64,000 bases of DNA from Craterostigma plantagineum. Its lineage: Eukaryota > Streptophyta > Magnoliopsida > Lamiales > Linderniaceae. Position numbers and translations under genes: made by a program. The notes under the pieces were generated by a model, which saw only the letters and a program-made list of their open reading frames with translations, had not been told where the DNA came from and did no database searches. Positions 58,340-64,000 of the stretch are shown one piece after another (position 1 is the stretch's first letter; each line of letters begins with the position of its first letter). Location: positions 372,001 to 436,000 of the forward strand of contig JAPQWV010000418.1 of the NCBI GenBank assembly GCA_027422505.1. Direction: 5' to 3'.

Positions 58340-58831
58340 AGTGGAATTGAGCTCTATAGTGGTGCATAGGGAGATAGAAAAGCCAACGGCCCAATATGAA
58401 AAAAGAGAAAATAAGAAGGATGGTGTAGTCTAGAATGCATTGACGTGGCTGTCATTGCGATTTAAGACACGTGCACTGCATGCATATAGTTTCCGCTTAC
58501 TGAGCCTTATAGCTCACCTTACGTAATGTGTTGTAGGTACACGCGAACACGGTACGTGATCGTCTAGCTGGCAAGGCAACCTTGTGAAGCTTCCAAGCGT
58601 CGTTTGGGTGGTGTGTGCATGGATGACGACCAGTGAGGCTGGGCGTATAGGAATTCTTTTGCTGTGCATGGATGACGACCTGTGAGACTGGGCATATAGG
58701 AGTTTCTGAAATTAGGAGGGTTTAGGGACTTGTATGAAATTAGGAGTTTATGTAATTTTAGTCCAATACAAAAATCGAAAAATTTCATACGCATTTCTGT
58801 ATTTCTTTAATTTAATACAACGTTAGGCACA
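55534..58831. repeat. Solo LTR (Ty3/gypsy-like, 3.3 kb) inside element C
   Basis: It starts TGTAGAACCCGAG, a variant of the TGTAATACCCG start of the LTR at 38490, and ends GGCACA. AGGTT occurs directly before it (55529-55533) and one base after it (58833-58837), as a 5-bp target duplication with one extra T. Element C coding sequence resumes on both sides. Contents: AT-rich start, the CGCGAA/CACGAA array, GATCCCCCGTGAGCGATG-like sequence (57890), a (TA)n run at 58307-58334, and the TTACTGAGC...GCTCA...GTTGTAGGTAC block shared with 38490-40987. No coding sequence. Confidence 0.85.
56280..57500. repeat. TTCGCGAAC / CACGAA / GGCGAA short-motif array in solo LTR
   Basis: Over 1.2 kb, variants of TTCGCGAACT, TTCACGAA and TTGGCGAA recur every 15-30 bases on both strands, roughly sixty times. 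The core TTCGCGAA is palindromic. The array lies where the related LTR at 38490 has its TCGAGAT/TCGACAT array. Confidence 0.75.
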
Positions 58832-58844
58832 TAGGTTAACGTTA

Positions 58845-60340
58845 GAATAGATCTTCTAAAGCAAATCTCATAGCTTCTTCAGACATTGAATCCTGAGTTG
58901 TTGCCCTTGTCTATTGGTCTTGTGCCACACACCAGTAAGCACGGGTTCTGAACTATCATATTCACAAACCATCTGGTTAGGCACGAGTCCAGAACTGAGA
59001 TGAACAGGAGCCATCAGGGCAGGCACGGGTCCTGGACTGGATGTGCCCAGAAGCCATATCTGCCATTTCTTGGAAAGTGACATTGTTGCTTTCTTTGATT
59101 GTTTGGTTGGACTTGATGTATACTCTGTACGCCTTAGAAGTTGAAGAATACCCGACGAAAGTTGCTTCGAATGCTTTAGGGTCGAACTTAGCACGTTGCT
59201 CTCTATCGTTCCCCACAAAGCACTTCCACCCAAAGACCTTGAAGAAGAAAATATTGGGTACCCGCTTGTTAATGATCTCGTATGGAGTCTTATCGAAGTG
59301 CTTGTGAACTACCGTCCTATGTTGAGTGAAATATGCAGTATTTACTGCTTCAGCCGAATGGAAGTGTGGAAGGCCGAAGCAGATGAGCATCGTACGTGAG
59401 GCTTCCACTAGAGTCCTATTTTTATTTCTACTACCCCGTTCTGTTGAGGTGTCTTGGCGGCTGAGAATTGCTGACTAATCCCAAGTTTTTTATAAAAGTC
59501 ACTAAGGATTTTGTTCCTAAACTCAGCACCGTTTTTCGTTCGAATGACATAGATAGTCTGTTGCAGCAAATTCTGCGTAGGGTTCACGAAACTTACGATC
59601 AAGTTCCCTGTCTCATTTTTAGTTCGGAGGAACTTCGTCCATGCGTAGCAAGAAAAGTCGTCGACAATAAGTAGCACGTACTTACGTTCGTTGATACTAC
59701 GTGTCTGCATCGGTCCACAGAGGTCCATGTGTAATAGTTCCAGAGGACGTGAAGTAGAGGCAACCAGCTTAACATGATGAGAAGCTCGCTTTATTTTTCC
59801 TAGTTGACATGCCGAACAGTGATGCTCTTTCTGTAATATTATAGTTGGAAGACCGTGAATCAACTTTTTCGTTGAAAGACGTTGAAGAGCTTTGATGTTA
59901 AGATGAGACATGCGTTGATGCCATAAGCTGTTCCTGTGAATTACAGTCTGGGAGATAAGGCAAACAGCTATCGAGGGCCGCACGGACATCAGGTTGATCG
60001 TATATAGATTTGACTTCGGAAATTCTTGAAGGAGTTCTTCTGCACCGTTCAGCAAGAAAGACCGCCTGGAATCCTTTATCACAGAATTGGCCTATCTGAA
60101 CAAGTTATGGCGGAGGCCTTCGACGTACGAGACATCCTTGATAGTCAGGATTTCCAAAATAACATCGTCGAATCCTAGTATAGGAGCCGAGTCGTTGTTT
60201 TCAAATCTGACTTTTCCGTTCAATCAATCTTGATAGTTGCTCAGCAGATCTTGATTTCCCGTCATGTGTGTGGAGCAACCAGAATCGATGTCCCATACAT
60301 GATGGATCCGCAATACCAGATTAGAGAGTTCAGATATAGT
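58845..60340 (-). pseudogene. Element C protease-integrase remnant
   Basis: The protease phrase near the right end is broken. The integrase zinc finger HQRMSHLNIK ... CSACQLGK is intact (59800-59930), and the core runs to 59408 with HMDLCGP and IVDDFSCYAW. The second catalytic Asp is Lys (codon 59534-59536, RTKNGAEF instead of RTDNGTEF). The PQQNGVVE motif is followed by a frameshift, then the C-terminal region (59408-58977) with SFFKVFG-like FFFKVFGWKCF. It ends close to the solo LTR. Confidence 0.88.
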
Positions 60341-61675
60341 TTTCGGTTCACTTATAAATGGGTCCTCTCAGATTAGCAGATTTAGTTTTCGGTTCAGATA
60401 TAGTTCCTAAATTATCACTAATTGGAGCTTTAGCAACCCAAGCCATCTTTGAAGAAGTGGATTTGGGTGTGCCCGTGGCATATGATTTGGCCTTTTTGGC
60501 TTTCGTCTTCTTAGGCGGAGATCTAGGAACGCATTTAGGTCTGAGCTGGCTAGTGGTCCTGTTCAGCCATTAGAGCTACTCCAGCTTCCTTTTGTTTGGT
60601 AATCTGGAGCTTCCTCGAGTAGTAGTTAGCATCCTTCTTCTTCGGAAGGGTGCACTCTCTGGCAAAATGACCAGCTTTTTCACAGTTGAAGCACTTTTAG
60701 TGTGTCTTTTGAGGTTGTGGCTTCTGAGGACTCAGTTGGCTTCTCTTTATTCTTCGAGCTTGTAGTTCGAAGACGGTTAGCAGAAGATGACGACTTCTTC
60801 TAGAAGTATTTCTTCGTCATCATTTTGGCGACTAAAGCCAACTGTGTCCCAAATTCTCTGATTTCGGAAGGAAGTTCTGAATCCGATGTTTCCTCGTCTT
60901 CTGAAGAGATAGGGAGCGTAACATGCTTTTCCTTGCGTGAGCGGGAGCTCCTCTTTTATGAAACTAGAGCTATGGAGTCTTCGGCCTGTTTGCCCTTCTG
61001 CTCTTTTTTGTATCTCGCAGATGTCTTCTTCATGTTGTGCGAGATTGTAAAAAACAACGTGTCCATCTCATCCAAGTCTTTATTTTGTCGGAGTTGAGTG
61101 AATATCTTTTTCCATTAGGTGGACAGCGGTGACAGAAACCGAATATTCATCTCCATATTTGTCTTTTTGATGTCAATCTTTCTCATTTCGTTTAGACGGG
61201 TGAGGTACCGATGAAAAAGATCATGCAAGTTCTCCTCATTTTTAGCTTTGAAGGAATCATATGTTGTATGTTAGCCTTCTTAGCCTTGGCGCCTACTTCG
61301 GTTCTTTGCATCATCCTCTCCAGTTCATCCCACATCCCTTTAGCCATCGGTATGCTATCTATTTGTCTATAGATATCGTTGTGGATGTCCTGCATTAGTG
61401 TGTTCTTGGCTATCAGATTTGCCTTTGCTCTTCTTCTCTCAGCATCAGTGTGCTCACTAGGATTCTTAGGTCACCTAGTGGTTTTGACGGGAGGATTGTT
61501 CGAGCTATCACCTTCTTGACTGACCAAAAGTACTTATGGTCCTTCATAGAGTGATTTCAGTAGATCTTCAGCTTGATCTTTAAGTTATATGAAGTTCAAG
61601 AACTTCTCCACACTGTGTATTCGCCTCGTTTGAGAATTGGAGGACGATTATCGTTTCCTAGAGCATATGCATCCA
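60341..61675 (-). pseudogene. Element C gag with internal deletion
   Basis: The start Met at 61675 matches the MDAY start of A and B. The gag domain is split into short pieces (61790-61596, 61395-61192) by frameshifts. The zinc knuckle region (about 60620-60710) reads FNCEKAGHFAREC with a stop nearby. At about 60540 the acidic segment after the knuckle joins directly to the WVPK-type linker, so about 1.3 kb of coiled-coil spacer found in A and B is missing. Confidence 0.8.
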
Positions 61676-61780
61676 TTTTTGTTTTTCTTCGATTGTTGAT
61701 GAAGGATCTTCGTTGGTTGTTTTGATGATTTGAAAATGATGAAATCGGCTTCACAAGTAACAAATCTGTTAGTAGCGTTT

Positions 61781-63182
61781 TGATCGACACGTGGTGTGAA
61801 TGAAAAGTGCGACAAGTAATAATTAAAACGAATACCTAATTACTATCACCGACGTGCGATAGGCAGTGGACCTATCGTTTGTAGTGCAGTAAAGTGAGTA
61901 AGCGAGTATCGAACACGAGGAATAAATCAAGTACTAGTAATGACCTATCGACTCGATATTTAACCTAAATAAAATACGCAAATTGTTTGACGACTTAACC
62001 TAACAGACCGCTCCTAAATCAACCAGAAATTTAAAGAACGCGACTGACTAATACGAGAGTTTTCATATGGTAAAGACGTGCTCGGGATTCGAATCCCGCT
62101 AGGAATTATCGGCTAAGACAATGAAATCGTTCCTAAGTGATTAAGACTAAGTCGCAGTAATTTCCTACCCGCTCGCGAATTTGCTGTCGCCCTAAACGCT
62201 CGCGGGGATCTAACATTCAATAATTACTAACGGCGAGGATCGAGTATTTGCTTTCGCCCTATACTCGAATCCTATCTTCTATGAACGGCCTAAACGTTGT
62301 TTACTGTCGCCCTAAACGTTTTTCCACACGATCACTTTAACACATAGACATATTAAAGCGACGAAACATATTCATAGAACGATGAATAGTCAAAAACACA
62401 AAGTCACGATGATATACGTCTTAACTACGAAATATCCTAGCGTTCATCCAATCCCAAACACAAAAGGGATATAGCTACTCATAATTGAAGGAGAAACAAC
62501 TAGAGAATTAAAAGATAAAGATGAAGAACTCATGATCTTTCCTACTGATGAATCTGAGGTGATCTCGTGGCAAGATCTTCGTTCTTCGTTAATTCGGCGT
62601 GAATTCTTCGTTGATCCGTCTCTTGCGCTTGGGGACGGGATTTCCTGTTCTTTTCGCCCTATTTTCGTCTCTGGATGGTTGGGAATTGATCTCTGGTAAG
62701 TTGTGCCCTTTCTGGATCGAATTTGGGCTTCTTATAGAAATTTTCGTAACGGTCACGGCCTGGGACATGGGCCGTCACGGCCGTGACCATCACCGAGTCA
62801 ACGCGCATATATCTCTGCCACAGGTCATGGCCAAGTGCATCATCGGTCACGGCCGTGACCATCTTAAGTCGACTTCTCTGCCGAGTGTCACGGCCTGGTG
62901 CAAGGGCTGTCACGGCCGTGACCAAGGGCAGTGGCTTCATGTTCGGCCTCTGGTGGGTGTCACGGCCAACTGCATGGTATGTCACGGCCGTGACACATGG
63001 CAGTGTTCTTCATTTTTGCACCGTTTTGCCTCATTTTTGCTCCGTTTCGCCCGAAACTCGTCCTAAGCTCCTTCAACATAAGAATAAGTGTAAATATGGC
63101 TAATAAATGTATAAAATGGTTGTTAGAATTCTATTATACCCCAAATAAATACTATGATAAACGCATTAAAATACGTTTATCA
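61781..63182. mobile_element. TG...CA element with 5-bp target duplication (solo LTR or short LTR-type element, 1.4 kb)
   Basis: It begins TGATCGACACGTGG and ends ATACGTTTATCA. CGTTT lies directly on both sides (61776-61780 and 63183-63187), and removing the insert restores the leader sequence GTAGCGTTTGATTAAA, which matches elements A and B at the same place. No coding domain: the ORFs at 62599-63103 only read through the repeat array at 62750-62995. The 1.4-kb size fits a solo LTR; its autonomous parent is not in the window. Confidence 0.85.
62751..62995. repeat. Four tandem ~70-bp units with palindrome GTCACGGCCGTGAC
   Basis: Perfect 14-bp palindromes at 62774-62787, 62846-62859, 62909-62922 and 62981-62994 (spacing 72, 63, 72). 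Each is preceded about 22 bp upstream by a half-site GTCACGGCC or GTCATGGCC (62752, 62823, 62887, 62959). It is GC-rich against an AT-rich background. Confidence 0.9.
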
Positions 63183-63375
63183 CGTTTGATTAAAAAATCA
63201 TCGAGAATTATTTTTATTCAATCTTTAAAGTTTGATCAAATTTCGTCGATTTAGAATGGTACTACTATTTTGCGCCTCATAACTGTTCGCGAAACGTCTT
63301 TCGAGCGTAAAATAATTTGCGATTTGAATGTAATTTTGCGATAAGAAACTGTTTAAATAGTGAGCTTGATCGGTG

Positions 63376-63752
63376 ATTATCCTTGGCCTCTTCTCCCCCT
63401 CAGGACGGTCCTGATCGTCTGGGTCGTCATGTCGGCGTTTGGAGTGGGAGCCTTGGCCGCAACACGTTTCTGATGGGTCAAGACGGTCAACGAGACAACG
63501 GAAGAGATCTTCTTCTGTCGTTCGTGTGGTCAATTCGAACAGCCTGGCGACCAGAATTGAATGGAGTTCGCTGATGGGTACGGTGACAGGATTTATTAGG
63601 TTGTGGGTGAGGATGGGTGTTGGGGTGTGTGAGGATAATATGGGTTGAGTGGGTGTGAGGATGGGCTGTGATGAAGACGGCTCCGCCTCTATTGTACTGA
63701 ATCTTGTGGAAATTATACCACTTGCGCCTTTCTGATACCACATAATGAACAC
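63376..63752 (-). pseudogene. Possible C-terminal fragment of a copia accessory ORF
   Basis: The minus-strand ORF 63752-63225 is open. Its middle reads TTRTTEEDLFRCLVDRL and then KRRHDDPDDQDRPEGEKRPR. The HDD-rich, GEK-ending tail resembles the C-terminus of extra ORFs carried by some plant copia elements; this is a memory-based match. The last part (left of about 63376) is element C leader read by chance. At its right end TGGTATCAGAAAGG resembles a primer-binding site, so a new element could instead begin here. Confidence 0.4.
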
Positions 63753-64000
63753 TCATTTAAACTATTCTTTCTGGCGATTTCACTTTCAGTTCATTAATCT
63801 TGAGGACTAACGATCAGTCACCACTAAGGCGCGACGTATTCCAAGCTATGGGTCTCTCGAATTTATGCATATTAGCTTTAATTTCGACAAAAGACATGTT
63901 CGATTTATCTTATTTGCGTAATGAATTTCTAGAAATTATTCCTCACAGATCTTAAATCTGACGACATAAATATTATTGAGATCATCGAGTACACATCAAA
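63753..64000. other. Unrecognised right edge
   Basis: AT-rich sequence with no ORF of note and no match to the other elements of this window that I can see. It could be the LTR of a further element if the TGGTATCAG at 63736-63744 (minus strand) is a primer site. Confidence 0.4.

Larger units (their letters stand above)
52703..63375 (-). mobile_element. Ty1/copia element C, nested and decayed
   Basis: Minus-strand pieces in copia order: gag (from 61675), a shortened spacer, protease-integrase (60340-58850), linker, reverse transcriptase-RNase H (55166-53700), and 3' UTR (53700-52703). It is interrupted by a solo LTR at 55534-58831 and by a TG...CA element at 61781-63182, and its 3' UTR is cut by element B. 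No LTR of its own is visible. Confidence 0.85.
61676..63375 (-). other. Element C 5' leader, split by the 1.4-kb insert
   Basis: Two noncoding pieces, 61676-61780 and 63183-63375, align with the leaders of A and B (GTAGCGTTTGAT, ATCGAGAATTATT, TTTAAAGTTTGATC). Similarity fades by about 63375, before a primer site or LTR is reached. Confidence 0.7.

Noticed and set aside
62083..62098. tRNA-like T-arm (CGGGATTCGAATCCCG)
   Set aside because: A perfect B-box-like hairpin, but no A box, anticodon arm or acceptor stem is found around it.
62774..62994. CRISPR-like array of palindromic repeats
   Set aside because: Only four short repeats in a plant retroelement, with spacers that are themselves similar; it is a tandem repeat.
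62599..63103. ORFs of 85-155 codons across the palindrome array
   Set aside because: They read through tandem repeats in three frames and on both strands, with no domain.

Overview
This window looks like a gene-poor, transposon-packed stretch of a flowering-plant nuclear genome, most likely a eudicot. It holds Ty1/copia polyproteins with initiator-Met primer sites, a DUF4283-type plant LINE, two Mutator-like (MULE) transposases with SWIM fingers, a Stowaway-type MITE and long TGTARNACCCG-type LTRs of Ty3/gypsy character. I found no convincing host housekeeping gene, no tRNA, no rRNA and no organellar gene. The only coding unit that reads as intact is a two-exon GRF zinc-finger gene (16263-16849, minus), which I take to be carried by a MULE. 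I cannot name the species.

Layout. Positions 1-11229 and 24786-36051 are two near-identical copies of one segment. It runs: copia gag and 5' LTR (minus), a TIR-bearing DNA element of about 1.3 kb, a hairpin-rich tract, a decayed MULE transposase (plus), a Stowaway-like MITE, an (AAT)n microsatellite, a copia 3' UTR remnant, and a LINE (plus). Copy 1 stops abruptly inside the LINE endonuclease at 11229, where it joins the interior of a different copia element (plus, 3' LTR 14345-14703). That element lies against the C-terminal part of a second MULE transposase (14704-15740), which faces the GRF gene and ends in a MULE-like terminus near 17132. Next comes copia element A (minus, 17133-28302), whose 5' end begins copy 2. 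The simplest reading is a tandem duplication with a unit of about 24.8 kb and its junction at 11229/11230; the rest of copy 1 would lie left of the window.

Right of the duplication, the LINE of copy 2 continues through its reverse transcriptase (36739-38478) and breaks off against a Ty3/gypsy-like 2.5-kb LTR (38490-40987). Copia B follows (minus, about 40988-52702) and sits in the 3' UTR of copia C (minus, about 52703-63375). C is split by a 3.3-kb solo LTR (55534-58831, flanked by AGGTT) and by a 1.4-kb TG...CA element (61781-63182, flanked by CGTTT). The last few hundred bases hold a fragment of a retrotransposon accessory ORF and unrecognised sequence.

How the parts relate. A, B, C and the remnants at 8251 and 33061 belong to one copia family. 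It has 349-350-bp LTRs with a perfect 12-bp inverted repeat around the TATA box, a gag with a zinc knuckle and a long coiled-coil spacer, pol in copia order (PR-INT-RT-RH), and an unusually long 3' region. All members here carry frameshifts or stops. The most biologically interesting unit is the convergent MULE transposase/GRF-finger pair, which resembles the convergent two-gene layout of maize MuDR.
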